DNA from: Sulfitobacter sp. THAF37
Lineage (GTDB): Bacteria; Pseudomonadota; Alphaproteobacteria; Rhodobacterales; Rhodobacteraceae
Direction of reading: 5' to 3'
NCBI RefSeq assembly: GCF_009363555.1
Contig: NZ_CP045372.1
Span: 3,111,501 to 3,175,500 of the forward strand
DNA: 64,000 bases
The position numbers and the translations under genes are program-made. Every line of letters begins with the position of its first letter. Position 1 is the first letter of the stretch. The notes under the pieces were generated by a model. That model was not told the DNA's origin, did not search any database, and saw only the letters and a program-made list of their open reading frames with translations. Below are positions 45,662-55,474 of this stretch, piece by piece.

Positions 45662-46594
45662 ATGGCTGACGAAAACCCGACCCTGCACGCGTCCCTGGCG
45701 GGACTCTCCAAGAGCGATTGGCTGGCCGCGGTATCGGACCTCTGCGAAGAAGACGGGTATTTCGAGCCCCTGGGCAAACGGCATTTCGCGGCCTTCATCG
45801 AGCGTGAACCCACTTTGCTGGTCAGCTTTGAGACAATACAGGGCATGCACGCCCTGTCCGACCTGGCGCAACCGCTGGGATGGGAAATGGTCCGTAACCG
45901 GGACTGGTCGCACCTTTGTCTGGCCAGCGACGGCGACACCTGGTTTCGCGACCCCGCCGTCTATGGATATGTGGACCGCCTGATCGACGACGGGTTTTTC
46001 GACGAATTCGAGACGGTGCTGTTCTACGGCGCAGGGCCCTGCGGCTACGCTGCGGCGGCCTATTCCGTCGCCGCCCCGGGCGCGACGGTCCTTGCGATCC
46101 AGCCCCAGGCCACGCTGGACCCGCGCGTCACCGAATGGGACGCCCGTTTCACCGACATGCGGATGCAGGACTTCACCTCGCGCTATGGCTACGCCCCCGA
46201 CATGCTGGACGCCGCCGACCGCGCCTTTGTCCTGTACGATCCGCGCGAGACGCTGGATGCGATGCATGCGGCGCTGTTCACCCGACCGAATGTGACCAAG
46301 CTGCGGATGCGCTTCATGGGCGATGCGTTGCAGACCGACCTGCTGGAGATGGAGCAATGGACGCCGCTGCTGGCAGCCGCCGCAGATGGCACGCTGGACG
46401 AGAAATGGTTTGCCGGCTGCTATCGCGCGCGGCGCGAATATCGCCCCTATCTGCGCAATCTGCTGAATGCGCTGGACAACGACGACCGGGATGGCCTGAT
46501 CGAACTGCTGTGCCGCAATGTGAGCAACCGCATCGGCGGGCGGCGCTTCGTGAATCGCCTGGCCCAGATCGAAAAAGCGCGCGGCAGCCGGTAG
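45662..46594 (+). CDS. Conserved protein of unknown function, alpha/beta-hydrolase-like
   Basis: The 310-residue product has a central segment VLFYGAGPCGYAAAAYSVAAPG, then VLAIQPQATLDPRVTEWD and FVLYDPRETLDAMHAALF. This order looks like the nucleophile elbow and later strands of alpha/beta hydrolases found near glycan genes, but the Gly-x-Ser position is Gly and is followed by Pro-Cys. Related proteins are, as far as I recall, often labelled phosphoadenosine phosphosulfate reductase in databases, a label I cannot support: no PAPS-reductase motif is visible. It follows the glycosyltransferase cluster by 103 bases and may serve the same pathway. Confidence 0.7.
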   Translation: MADENPTLHASLAGLSKSDWLAAVSDLCEEDGYFEPLGKRHFAAFIEREPTLLVSFETIQGMHALSDLAQPLGWEMVRNRDWSHLCLASDGDTWFRDPAVYGYVDRLIDDGFFDEFETVLFYGAGPCGYAAAAYSVAAPGATVLAIQPQATLDPRVTEWDARFTDMRMQDFTSRYGYAPDMLDAADRAFVLYDPRETLDAMHAALFTRPNVTKLRMRFMGDALQTDLLEMEQWTPLLAAAADGTLDEKWFAGCYRARREYRPYLRNLLNALDNDDRDGLIELLCRNVSNRIGGRRFVNRLAQIEKARGSR

Positions 46595-46684
46595 CACCCG
46601 CCAGGCGCGCTTGTCGCCGCAGTTGCAGCGCCAGTTGCCTGCACATCTGCCATGACACGGTGCACCTGACCTTAAACAAAAGAT

Positions 46685-46706
46685 GACATGTCATATATGA
46701 CATGTC
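46685..46706. promoter_or_regulatory. Perfect 22-bp palindrome, candidate operator
   Basis: The half-site GACATGTCATA at 46685-46695 is followed by its exact complement at 46696-46706. It overlaps a possible -10 box (TATATG, 46694) with TTAAAC 16 bases upstream, and lies 91 bases before pyrC. The sequence is A+T-rich and has no T tract, so it is not a terminator. Confidence 0.65.
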
Positions 46707-46797
46707 TTCCCCGGCAGGCCCCACCGGGGCACCCGACACAGCCGCCGCGCTGCAAAGGACGCTGGCACCGCCCCGACCATTGTGCTAGCGCGTCGCC

Positions 46798-47829
46798 ATG
46801 ACACAGACCCTGACGATCCGCCGCCCCGATGACTGGCACCTGCACCTGCGCGACGGCGACATGCTGCGCGCGGTACTGCCCCATAGCGCGAACCATTTCG
46901 CCCGCGCCGTCATCATGCCGAACCTGGTCCCCCCCGTGGTCACCGGCGCCGATGCCGCTGCCTACCGCGACCGGATCCTCGCCGCCCTGCCGGAGGGGGC
47001 GAACTTCACCCCGCTCATGACCCTCTACCTGACCGAGAACACGGACCCCGAAGATGTGGCGCGCGCCCATGCGGAGGGCCTGATCCACGCGGTCAAACTT
47101 TACCCTGCCGGGGCCACCACCAATTCCGCCAGCGGTGTCACCGACTTCGCCCGCGTGGCCGGCGTGTTCGAACGCATGGCCGAGATCGGTCTGCCGCTCT
47201 GCACCCACGGCGAAGTCACCGACCCCGCCGTCGACATCTTCGACCGCGAGGCGGCGTTCATCGAACGGGTGCTTGACCCGATCCGCAAGGCACACCCCGA
47301 CCTGCGCGTGGTCATGGAACATATCACGACCGCCGAAGCCGTGGATTACGTCCTGGCCTCCGAGCGCAACCTCGCCGCCACGATCACCACCCATCACCTG
47401 GTCATCAACCGCAACCACATCCTGGCAGGCGGCATCCGGCCGCATTACTACTGCCTGCCGGTGGCCAAGCGCGAAGGTCACAGGCTGGCGCTGCGGCGTG
47501 CGGCCACCGGCGGCGATCCACGCTTCTTCCTCGGCACCGACAGCGCCCCGCACACGGACGCGAACAAGCTGCTGCCCTGCGGCTGCGCGGGCTGCTTCAC
47601 CGCCCCCAATACCATGTCCATCCTCGCGGAAGTCTTTGAACAGGAAGCGGCGCTTGACCGGCTCGAAGCCTTTGCTTCCCGCAACGGCCCGGCCTTCTAC
47701 GGCCTTCCCGTGAACGAGGATACCCTGACCCTGGTGCGCGAAACACCGGACCATCCCCGCCATATCGACACCCCCGATGGCCCGGTCACGGTCTTCGATC
47801 CGGCCATGCCTCTGCACTGGACCGCATGA
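46798..47829 (+). CDS. pyrC: Dihydroorotase, class II
   Basis: PyrC closes the dihydroorotate ring in pyrimidine synthesis. The 343-residue product matches the Escherichia coli type: metal ligands in [16 protein letters not shown], the carboxylated Lys in [25 protein letters not shown], and [16 protein letters not shown], with the Asp of FLGTDSAPH. Length is normal. pyrE follows 52 bases downstream on the same strand. A perfect palindrome lies upstream. Confidence 0.97.
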   Translation: MTQTLTIRRPDDWHLHLRDGDMLRAVLPHSANHFARAVIMPNLVPPVVTGADAAAYRDRILAALPEGANFTPLMTLYLTENTDPEDVARAHAEGLIHAVKLYPAGATTNSASGVTDFARVAGVFERMAEIGLPLCTHGEVTDPAVDIFDREAAFIERVLDPIRKAHPDLRVVMEHITTAEAVDYVLASERNLAATITTHHLVINRNHILAGGIRPHYYCLPVAKREGHRLALRRAATGGDPRFFLGTDSAPHTDANKLLPCGCAGCFTAPNTMSILAEVFEQEAALDRLEAFASRNGPAFYGLPVNEDTLTLVRETPDHPRHIDTPDGPVTVFDPAMPLHWTA

Positions 47830-47881
47830 CTTCATTGTTCAAAAAAATACGCTAAAACACCGCCAGCAAAGGACGCCTCCG

Positions 47882-48559
47882 ATGATCCCTACCAGCTACC
47901 CCTCGCCACAGGAAATGGCCCGCCTGACCGCCAGGATGCTGCTTGAGATCAAGGCCGTGCATTTCAATGCGACCGACCCTTTCACGCTGGCTTCGGGCCT
48001 GCCCAGCCCGACCTACATCGACTGCCGCAAGCTGATCTCCTATCCGCGCATCCGCGCCACGCTGATGGATTTCCTCACCGTCACCGTGATGCGCAACGCC
48101 GGGTTCGAAGCCTTCGACAACATCGCGGGCGGAGAAACCGCCGGCATCCCCTTCGCAGCCCTCGTCGCCGAGCGGATGGGCCTGCCCATGACCTACGTGC
48201 GCAAGAAGCCGAAAGGCTATGGCCGCAACGCCCGGATCGAGGGCGACATGAGCGAAGGCCAGCGCGTGCTGCTGGTCGAGGACCTGACCACCGACGGCGG
48301 ATCCAAGCTCAGCTTCGTGGACGCGATTCGCGACACCGGCGCCACCTGTGCCCATACGGCGGTCATCTTCTACTACGGCATTTTCCCACAGACGGAAAAG
48401 ACGCTGGGCGATCATGGCGTTACCCTGCATTCGCTCTGCACATGGTGGGATGTGCTGGCCGAAGCCAAGGCTCAGGGCACCTTTGACGCCGACACCCTGC
48501 GCGAGGTAAAGAGCTTTCTCAACGCGCCGCGCAAGTGGCAGGATGCCCACAAATCCTGA
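47882..48559 (+). CDS. pyrE: Orotate phosphoribosyltransferase
   Basis: PyrE attaches phosphoribose from PRPP to orotate. The 225-residue product has the PRPP-binding motif [22 protein letters not shown], the flexible-loop Lys/Arg region [20 protein letters not shown], and the family C-terminus. The start at 47882 matches similarity; the frame opens earlier at 47777 inside pyrC. Probably co-transcribed with pyrC. Confidence 0.96.
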   Translation: MIPTSYPSPQEMARLTARMLLEIKAVHFNATDPFTLASGLPSPTYIDCRKLISYPRIRATLMDFLTVTVMRNAGFEAFDNIAGGETAGIPFAALVAERMGLPMTYVRKKPKGYGRNARIEGDMSEGQRVLLVEDLTTDGGSKLSFVDAIRDTGATCAHTAVIFYYGIFPQTEKTLGDHGVTLHSLCTWWDVLAEAKAQGTFDADTLREVKSFLNAPRKWQDAHKS

Positions 48560-48708
48560 CGCCAACCACACCGCATCTTGACCCGCCCCCCTTGCAGCAG
48601 GCAAGATATGGTGCGCGGGAGGGTCTCGAAAACATATCCACAAAACATACAATTTGCCCCCGCCCGCCGCGCTGCCTATGACAGCGAACGCATAAAACGG
48701 GTGAGACA

Positions 48709-50205
48709 ATGAACGAGATCACATCGCTGAACGCGAACAATATCGCTGTGCAGGCACCGGAAACGATGCCGCATTCCATCGAGGCCGAACAGCAGCTTCT
48801 GGGCGCAATCCTGACGAACAATGATATCTACGACCGTGTCGCGTCGATCATTTCGGCGCGGCATTTTTACGACCCCGTCCATGCGCGCATCTATGACATC
48901 GCCGCGCAGCGCATCGCCAAGAACAATCTCGCCAGCCCGGTGACGCTCAAGGCGTTCATGGAGGACGACGAGGGGCTCAAGGAACTGGGCGGCCCCGCCT
49001 ACCTTGCCCGTCTTGCCGGCGCCGCCATCAGCGCCTTCGCGGTGCGCGACTATGCCCAGATGATCTATGACCTTGCCGTCCGCCGCGACCTGATCCAGCT
49101 GGGCCGGGACATCTCCTCCAAGGCGGCGCAGGTGGACGTCAGCTCGGAACCGCGCGAACAGATCGTAGAGGCGGAGCAAAAGCTCTATCAACTGGCCGAA
49201 CAGGGCCAGGTGGAAAGCGGTTTTCAAAGCTTTCTCAAGGCTGTAACGGACGCAGTTAACGTGGCCAACGCCGCCTATCAGCGCGATGGCGGCCTCTCTG
49301 GCGTGTCCACCGGTCTGATCGACATGGACGCCAAACTGGGCGGGCTGCACCGCTCCGACCTGCTGATCCTGGCGGGCCGTCCTTCGATGGGCAAGACGTC
49401 GCTGGCGACGAACATCGCCTTCAACGTGGCCAAGGCCTACAAGCGCGGCCTCACCCCTGACGGCACCGAAGGCGCGGTCGACGGCGGTGTCGTGGGCTTC
49501 TACTCGCTGGAGATGAGCGCCGAGCAGCTGGCCGCGCGGATCCTGTCCGAAGCCGCCGAGATCCCCTCACAGCAAATTCGCTCAGGTGACATGACCGAGG
49601 CCGAATTCCGCCGCTTTGTCGATGCCGCCAAGGCGCTGGAAGCCTGCCCGCTTTTCATCGACGATACGCCCGCCCTGCCGATCAGCCAGCTCGCCGCCCG
49701 TGCGCGGCGCCTGAAACGGACCCACGGGCTGGACCTGCTGATCGTGGACTACCTGCAGCTGGTGCGCGGTACCGGCAAGTCAGAGAACCGGGTCAACGAG
49801 ATTTCGGAGATCACGATGGGCCTCAAGGCCATCGCCAAGGAACTGGACATCCCCGTGATCGCCCTGTCCCAGCTCAGCCGCCAGGTGGAAAGCCGCGAGG
49901 ACAAGCGCCCGCAGCTCAGCGATCTGCGGGAATCGGGGTCGATCGAACAGGACGCCGATGTGGTGATGTTCGTGTTCCGCGAAGAATACTACAAGGAACG
50001 CGAAAAACCCGGCGATCACGAGCTGGAAAAGATGGCCGCATGGCAGGAAGAGATGGAGCGTCTGCACGGTCGGGCCGAAGTGGTCATCGGCAAGCAGCGC
50101 CACGGCCCCATCGGCACTGTCGATCTCAGCTTCGAAGGGCGCTTTACCCGCTTTGGCAACCTCGTGAAACCCTGGCAGCAGAACGGCGGCGATCAGGAAT
50201 TCTGA
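48709..50205 (+). CDS. dnaB: Replicative DNA helicase DnaB
   Basis: DnaB unwinds the replication fork. The 498-residue product has the N-terminal helical domain (MPHSIEAEQQLLGAILTNND, LASPVTLKAFMED), then the RecA-like ATPase with Walker A AGRPSMGKTSLATNIAFN, LEMSAEQLAARIL, Walker B LLIVDYLQLVRG, and QLSRQVESREDKRPQLSDLR. The 149-bp upstream gap has one DnaA-box-like site but no cluster of them. No intein is present. Confidence 0.97.
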   Translation: MNEITSLNANNIAVQAPETMPHSIEAEQQLLGAILTNNDIYDRVASIISARHFYDPVHARIYDIAAQRIAKNNLASPVTLKAFMEDDEGLKELGGPAYLARLAGAAISAFAVRDYAQMIYDLAVRRDLIQLGRDISSKAAQVDVSSEPREQIVEAEQKLYQLAEQGQVESGFQSFLKAVTDAVNVANAAYQRDGGLSGVSTGLIDMDAKLGGLHRSDLLILAGRPSMGKTSLATNIAFNVAKAYKRGLTPDGTEGAVDGGVVGFYSLEMSAEQLAARILSEAAEIPSQQIRSGDMTEAEFRRFVDAAKALEACPLFIDDTPALPISQLAARARRLKRTHGLDLLIVDYLQLVRGTGKSENRVNEISEITMGLKAIAKELDIPVIALSQLSRQVESREDKRPQLSDLRESGSIEQDADVVMFVFREEYYKEREKPGDHELEKMAAWQEEMERLHGRAEVVIGKQRHGPIGTVDLSFEGRFTRFGNLVKPWQQNGGDQEF

Positions 50206-50267
50206 GCACCCCCACCCGAAGTTCCGGGGGCCGGGCCGGTTTCTTTAAAAGGATCGGCCCAGACAGA

Positions 50268-50296
50268 AAGGGCACCGCGCCATGGCCGGTGCCCTT
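50268..50296. terminator. Probable terminator between dnaB and the convergent hydrolase gene
   Basis: A ten-base stem AAGGGCACCG / CGGTGCCCTT (50268-50277 with 50287-50296) lies between the convergent genes. A short T run follows only on the minus strand, so it probably ends the hydrolase transcript, and less clearly dnaB. Confidence 0.6.
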
Positions 50297-50302
50297 GCTC
50301 GT

Positions 50303-51616
50303 TTATTCGGGCGTTTTCACCTCATAGGTCAGCCCCTTGGCCGTGCCTTCGGCAAAGCCTTTCCAGTAGCTGTGGTCTTCCTTTTCGGTGCCGTCTTCGT
50401 TCATCGACCAGGTGCCGTCGTTGGAATTCTCGACCAGGTCGAGATACTCCCCGGCTTCGGCATCGCCTTTCAGACGCGCATCCATCCAGGCCGTGACAAA
50501 GTGCTGCGCGATGTTGTTCATCCGCACCGTGTCCCAGACCGCATCCGCGTAGTGTTCGGAGATGTTGAAGCCTTTGTCCTCGCTGAAGTAATAGCTTTCC
50601 TCCGGCGCGGGCATCGGTGCAGCGGCGTTGTGACCGGCGTTGTCGTAGGTCAGCAGCGCGGTCTCGACGCCCGACACGTTTTCCCAGATCGCCCGGACGC
50701 CCCGCTCGTAGAGCGATGTTTCATCCTGCGACCCTGCGATGAACAGCATCGGGATCTGCACACCGGCCAGCCCTTCCGCATCCCAGAACCCGGTGTTCAT
50801 GCCCCAGGGGCCGATCGCCACCGCGGTCTTGATCCGGGGGTCGGGCAGGTCGGCATGGGTGTCAGACCCAGCCTGATGAATGCCCAGCGTGCCGTGAGGA
50901 CCCCCCCAGGCATAACCGACCGAGGCTTCGGTCACGCCCCCGCCTGCCGTGATGATCGCGCCGTACCCGCCCATAGAATAGCCGATCAGGCCCGCGTTGT
51001 CCGCGTCGTAGAGGCCCGCGAACTCACCGCCGTCCGCTGCCTTCTGCGCCATCTGTTCCAGCACAAAGAGCTGGTCCAGCGACCGGTTCACCAGCGTCGA
51101 GCCAAAGGCCGCCTGCGTGCGGTATGTGCTGTCGGTATGGTCGATGGAGGCCACGACATAGCCCTTGGAGGCCAGGTTCTCGGCCAGATGCGACATCAGG
51201 AAACGATTGCCGGGGTAGCCGTGGCTGACCAGCACCAGCGGGTAGGCCTCTTCGCCCGCCGCGGGGGCCGCGTCACGGTGCGCCTTGCCCACCAGAGTGA
51301 CCTCGGTCGTGCCGTCGCGCAGGTAGGCTTTCATGCTGGTATCGCCCTCGGACCCCTCTGCCGCAGGATACCACATCTCGACCGTCAGCGGGCGGTCATA
51401 GCGGGGCCATTCGGCGGGTTTTTCCGCCTGCGGGTCGATGGCCAGAATGTCGATCTGGTCGGGGTTGACCATCTCAAGCGTGCGCACCCCGACCGGCAGG
51501 TCTCCGTATGCCGCCAGTTCCGGCGCGTTGGGCAATTGCCTGTCGATACGGTTCTCGGCGGACGCCCCGCCCGCGCCAAGCGCCACCACGGCGGTGGCAA
51601 TGACAAAATGCTTCAT
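50303..51616 (-). CDS. Secreted alpha/beta-hydrolase, dienelactone-hydrolase or PAF-acetylhydrolase-like
   Basis: The 437-residue product has an N-terminal signal peptide (MKHFVIATAVVALGAGGASA) and should be periplasmic or secreted. The hydrolase fold shows the oxyanion region VLVSHGYPGNRFLMSHLAE, the nucleophile elbow GLIGYSMGGYGAI near residue 215, and MLFIAGSQDETSLYERGV with the acid; the catalytic His is likely in YDNAGHNAAAPMP. It could be an esterase or lipase; substrate is unknown. It is convergent with dnaB. A possible terminator lies just past its end. Confidence 0.82.
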   Translation of the reverse strand: MKHFVIATAVVALGAGGASAENRIDRQLPNAPELAAYGDLPVGVRTLEMVNPDQIDILAIDPQAEKPAEWPRYDRPLTVEMWYPAAEGSEGDTSMKAYLRDGTTEVTLVGKAHRDAAPAAGEEAYPLVLVSHGYPGNRFLMSHLAENLASKGYVVASIDHTDSTYRTQAAFGSTLVNRSLDQLFVLEQMAQKAADGGEFAGLYDADNAGLIGYSMGGYGAIITAGGGVTEASVGYAWGGPHGTLGIHQAGSDTHADLPDPRIKTAVAIGPWGMNTGFWDAEGLAGVQIPMLFIAGSQDETSLYERGVRAIWENVSGVETALLTYDNAGHNAAAPMPAPEESYYFSEDKGFNISEHYADAVWDTVRMNNIAQHFVTAWMDARLKGDAEAGEYLDLVENSNDGTWSMNEDGTEKEDHSYWKGFAEGTAKGLTYEVKTPE

Positions 51617-51688
51617 GGTCCTCTCCCTTTTGTTTGTGTCCCGAGCTTAAGCGGTTGCGGGAACGGGGCAAGCGGTGTTCGCTTGACG

Positions 51689-52423
51689 TCACGGAGACTT
51701 CACATTTCCCGCCTGCGCCACTTCCGCCCCACTGATGCCGAAACGCGGGGCAAAGCGCGCCCGTGCCGCGACCAGCCGGGGGTCGTCCGGACGCAGCCCC
51801 AGCGTGCGGATAAAGTCGATGCGCTGCTGATGCTTCAGCGCCTCGCGGTCGATGTCGGTGCCCATCGCCCGGTCGATCACCTGACCGCCGGGGCTGACAT
51901 GAAACCATTTGGAGAAATCGCGGAAATGATGCTGGTTGTGCAGCCGCGTCACCCGAGCGGCAAGCCGCGACTTGGGGATATTGAGATGCGCGGTCATGTG
52001 ATACCATTCATAGACCATGAACATCGCCACGCCGCCCACCGGCACGATGGCCACCGCGATCCAGATCGCATCGCCCAGCCCCGCCAGGGCGGCAATGGCC
52101 CAGACCAGCAGGAAATTGCCCACCAGCATCGGCAGCGCCACCCAGACGGGGACGAAAAACAGGCCCGTGTTGGTGGGAAAATCGTGATGCCCGTAATGCG
52201 CACGGTACAGCAGGTCGAATGCCCACTGCCGGCGCGGCGGCGGCAGGTGAAAGACAAAGCGGTGCAGGTTGTATTCATTCAGCAATTGCGCGCCGATTCC
52301 CAATGGCACCAGCGCCCAGACCCAGCCGGGCCCGGCCACGCTCAAGGCGGTGACACCGCACAGCCAGGCCAATGCCATCATCGCCAGCGCCGGATGCGAC
52401 GCCATGATCCTGAGCCGCTGCAT
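51689..52423 (-). CDS. Fatty acid hydroxylase / sterol desaturase family protein
   Basis: The 244-residue membrane protein has the histidine boxes of di-iron hydroxylases: LHRFVFH (HX4H), RAHYGHHDFP (HX2HH), YEWYHMTAH, and RLHNQHHFRDF (HX2HH). Four membrane helices are visible, including LAMMALAWLCGVTALSV and PMLVGNFLLVWAIAALAGL. The family hydroxylates or desaturates lipids such as fatty acids, sterols or carotenoids. Substrate cannot be told. It is 66 bases upstream of the divergent metallo-hydrolase gene. Confidence 0.85.
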   Translation of the reverse strand: MQRLRIMASHPALAMMALAWLCGVTALSVAGPGWVWALVPLGIGAQLLNEYNLHRFVFHLPPPRRQWAFDLLYRAHYGHHDFPTNTGLFFVPVWVALPMLVGNFLLVWAIAALAGLGDAIWIAVAIVPVGGVAMFMVYEWYHMTAHLNIPKSRLAARVTRLHNQHHFRDFSKWFHVSPGGQVIDRAMGTDIDREALKHQQRIDFIRTLGLRPDDPRLVAARARFAPRFGISGAEVAQAGNVKSP

Positions 52424-52485
52424 CTGCTTTACCCCCCTGGCCGTCTTGGTTAGACGGAAGCAACTCTTGCCGTCGGAGCATCGTG

Positions 52486-53823
52486 ATGCAGATCGAATTC
52501 GTCAACCATGCCTCGGTGCTGATGACCCACGGTCAGGTCGGCCTGCTGTCCGACCCGTGGTACACCGGCCCCGCCTTTCACAAGGGCTGGCGCCTGCTGG
52601 TGGAAACGCCCGAAGATCGCATCGAAGAGCTGCTGACCCGCGTCACGCACATCTGGATCAGCCACGAACACCCCGACCACTTCTCGGTCGGGTTCTTCAA
52701 GCGTTGGGGCGAGGTGATCCGCCAGCGTGGCATCAAGCTGCTGTTTCAGGACATCGACGATCAACGGGTGGCCAATTTCCTGCGCGGCGAAGGCTTCGAC
52801 CTGACCGAGCTGACCTTTGGAAAATCCTACGATCTGGGCAGCGATGTGTCGGTGATCTGCCTCAAGGACGAATTCTACGATTCCGCGCTGTCCGTGCGCA
52901 TGGGCGACACCCATGTGCTGAACCTCAACGACTGCGCGGTACGCACCCCCGAACGCGCGCAAGAGATCCGCGCGGCGGTCGGCCCCTGTGACATCCTGCT
53001 GACCCAGTTCAGCTATGCCGCGTGGAAAGGCGGGCGCGAGAACCGCGATTGGCGCGAGGCGGCGGCACAGGAAAAACTGAACAACATCAAGGTTCAGGCG
53101 GAAGTTCTTGAACCGACGATGGTGATCCCCTTTGCCAGTTTCGTCAGCTTTGCCCATGAGCGTAACGCCTACCTCAACGATGCGGCCAACCGGCCCGAGG
53201 ACGTGATCGAGGCATTTCTCGAAGCACCTTTCGAGCTTTGCGTGATGCAACCCGGCGATGTGACAGACGGTACCGTGCGACCGGGCCAGAATGCCGCCGC
53301 TGTCGCCTTCTGGTCCACCAAGTACGACCAGATGGGCGCGGATCTGATGACCTACGACACTGTGGATGAGCCGACCCTTCGCGCCACCTTTGCCACATGG
53401 CGCGCGCGGGTATTCGCCAACAACTCCCGCGCGGCCATGCGGCTGGCGCAGGCCGCCTCTCCGATCCGGGTGCTGCAGCCCGTTGTCGTGCATCTTGACG
53501 ATACCGGCCAAAGCTGGCGCATCGACCCGCCCCGCGGCACGCTGGACAAGACCGACGCGCCCGCCGACCTGATCATGCACTCCGAAAGCCTGAACTTTCT
53601 GTTCTCCAATTCCTTCGGCTTTGACACGCTCGGCGTCAACGGCACCTTCGAGGAAGCCCGCGAGGGCGGTTTTTCCCGCGCGGCGCGGTCCATCTCCATC
53701 GAGAACCTCAACAACCTCGGCATCCGCTTCGGCCCCGGCCTGATCCTGAACCCCAAGATCATCGGCATCTTCCTTGAGCGCCTGCGCGGTGTCAGCGCCC
53801 GGATGAAGCGCAAGACCGACTGA
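52486..53823 (+). CDS. Metallo-beta-lactamase-fold hydrolase, UlaG/CMAH-like
   Basis: The 445-residue protein has the metal motif [13 protein letters not shown] and an N-terminus [20 protein letters not shown] of the UlaG/COG2220 group. The segment [18 protein letters not shown] recalls the metallo-domain of CMP-N-acetylneuraminate hydroxylase (CMAH), which normally has a Rieske domain fused in front; none is present here. The ATG at 52486 is eight bases after GGAG and is preferred over the adjacent GTG. A C-terminal region of about 150 residues ([18 protein letters not shown]) has no separate assignment. Substrate is unknown. Confidence 0.8.
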   Translation: MQIEFVNHASVLMTHGQVGLLSDPWYTGPAFHKGWRLLVETPEDRIEELLTRVTHIWISHEHPDHFSVGFFKRWGEVIRQRGIKLLFQDIDDQRVANFLRGEGFDLTELTFGKSYDLGSDVSVICLKDEFYDSALSVRMGDTHVLNLNDCAVRTPERAQEIRAAVGPCDILLTQFSYAAWKGGRENRDWREAAAQEKLNNIKVQAEVLEPTMVIPFASFVSFAHERNAYLNDAANRPEDVIEAFLEAPFELCVMQPGDVTDGTVRPGQNAAAVAFWSTKYDQMGADLMTYDTVDEPTLRATFATWRARVFANNSRAAMRLAQAASPIRVLQPVVVHLDDTGQSWRIDPPRGTLDKTDAPADLIMHSESLNFLFSNSFGFDTLGVNGTFEEAREGGFSRAARSISIENLNNLGIRFGPGLILNPKIIGIFLERLRGVSARMKRKTD

Positions 53824-53852
53824 CCCACATTTCGCGACAAGGCAGAAACATC

Positions 53853-54887
53853 ATGAGTTCACCGACCCTCAGCATCGACCTGACCGCCATCGCCGCCAAC
53901 TGGCGCGCGCTCGACGCTCTTTCCACCTGCGAGACCGGCGCGGTCATCAAGGCGGATGCCTATGGCCTGGGCGTGGCACGGGTGGCCCCGGCATTGGCCG
54001 AAGCGGGGGCACGGACCTTCTTCGTCCACGCGGCAGAGGAAGGCATGACCCTGCGCCGCGTGCTGGGCCCCGGCCCCGTGATCAACGTTTTTTCCGGTCA
54101 CATGCCCGGAGACGCCGACATGATCCGCGAGGCCGGTCTGGTGCCGATGATCAATTCGGTCGATCAGCTGCTGATCCACGTGGAATCCCTGCCCGGCCAC
54201 CCTTTTGGATTGCAACTGGACAGCGGGATGAACCGGCTCGGCATGGAACCGGCGGAATGGGCCGCGGTGCGCGACATCGCACTGGCGCAGAATCCCCGGC
54301 TGATCATGTCGCATCTGGCCTGCGCGGATGAACCGGAGAACCCGATAAACGCCATGCAGCTGCAAAGCTTCACCGAGATGACCGCAGGGCTGAACGTGCC
54401 GCGGTCGATGGCGGCGACCGGCGGCACGATCCTCGGGCCGGATTTCCATTTCGACATGACCCGCCCCGGCGTCGGGCTTTATGGCGGGCTGCCCTTCGTC
54501 GATGCCACACCGGTCGTCACGCTGGACCTGCCCGTGGTACAGGTGCGCGACGTCGCGCCGGGCGAGACCGTCGGCTACGGCATGACCTTTACCGCCCCCG
54601 CCCCGATGCGGGTCGCGACCGTCAGCGGCGGTTATGCGGACGGCCTGATCCGGGCGATGGGCAATGTCGCAACCCTGACCCACGACGGCCACAAGCTTCC
54701 GCTTGTCGGGCGCGTGTCGATGGACATGCTGACCGTCGATGTCACCGCGCTGGACGTGGTGCCAGAGCATCTGCAGCTGATGGGACAGCACCAGTCGATC
54801 GACACCGTTGCCGATTTCGCGGGCACCATCGGCTACGAAATCCTGACCGCGCTGGGGGCGAGATACGACAGGGTCTACCTGAAGTGA
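53853..54887 (+). CDS. alr: Alanine racemase
   Basis: Alr makes D-alanine for peptidoglycan with pyridoxal phosphate. The 344-residue product has the PLP lysine in [15 protein letters not shown] near residue 35, [16 protein letters not shown], the [13 protein letters not shown] region, and the catalytic Tyr in [13 protein letters not shown], with [13 protein letters not shown]. Length is slightly short but normal for this group. The next gene's GTG overlaps its stop. Confidence 0.96.
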   Translation: MSSPTLSIDLTAIAANWRALDALSTCETGAVIKADAYGLGVARVAPALAEAGARTFFVHAAEEGMTLRRVLGPGPVINVFSGHMPGDADMIREAGLVPMINSVDQLLIHVESLPGHPFGLQLDSGMNRLGMEPAEWAAVRDIALAQNPRLIMSHLACADEPENPINAMQLQSFTEMTAGLNVPRSMAATGGTILGPDFHFDMTRPGVGLYGGLPFVDATPVVTLDLPVVQVRDVAPGETVGYGMTFTAPAPMRVATVSGGYADGLIRAMGNVATLTHDGHKLPLVGRVSMDMLTVDVTALDVVPEHLQLMGQHQSIDTVADFAGTIGYEILTALGARYDRVYLK

Positions 54888-55330
54888 TCCTCAAGGTCGT
54901 GAACCTGGCTCTGCTGGTTCCCTACCCGATCGCCTGGGCTGCGCCCCTGATGCGCGCCGGTCTGCTGCCGCTGTTCGGACTGGAGGAGATTTCCGTGCTG
55001 ACCGGGTTGCAGTCCCTCTGGGCCACGGACATTCCGCTCGCGCTGGTGGTCACGGCCTTTGCCCTCTTTGCGCCCTACCTCAAGACCATCGGTCTGTCGC
55101 TGCTGCATTTCGGGCTGCTCAGCCGCCGCGCCCTGCCCGCGCTGCACCTGCTGGGCAAACTGGCGATGGCCGACGTTTTCCTGATCGCCGTCTATATCAC
55201 ATTGGCCAAGGGGATCGGCGTGGGCCGCATCGAAACGGCCTGGGGGCTGTACCTGTTCACCGGCTGCATCTTGGTATCGATGCTGATTGGCTGGCGCAGT
55301 GAACAATCCCGCCCGATCAACGGCGATTGA
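54884..55330 (+). CDS. Paraquat-inducible protein A (PqiA) domain protein
   Basis: The 148-residue product has four hydrophobic helices and carries one PqiA-type domain ([39 protein letters not shown]), half the size of full PqiA. PqiA-PqiB-YebT systems move lipids across the envelope; here no MCE partner is adjacent. The GTG start at 54884 overlaps the alr stop (GTGA), so it is translationally coupled to alr. Confidence 0.85.
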   Translation: MILKVVNLALLVPYPIAWAAPLMRAGLLPLFGLEEISVLTGLQSLWATDIPLALVVTAFALFAPYLKTIGLSLLHFGLLSRRALPALHLLGKLAMADVFLIAVYITLAKGIGVGRIETAWGLYLFTGCILVSMLIGWRSEQSRPINGD

Positions 55331-55474
55331 CCCCGGATGGAATACGCCGGAAGGCGGGAATGTGTCTTTGTACACAGATCGGAACAACTTTTTTGAAGTA
55401 TTCCAGTTTTTTTATGGAAAAGCGCCGCGATCAGCATAATCTTGCCTATAGCGATGTCACGGGGGAGAGATCTT

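Noticed and set aside
48634..48642. DnaA box and possible replication origin upstream of dnaB
   Set aside because: Only one site, with one mismatch to TTATCCACA; no cluster and no A+T-rich unwinding region.
50282..52453. A 723-codon open frame on the plus strand
   Set aside because: Antisense to the secreted hydrolase and fatty acid hydroxylase family genes, both of which have clear motifs. The plus-strand product has none.
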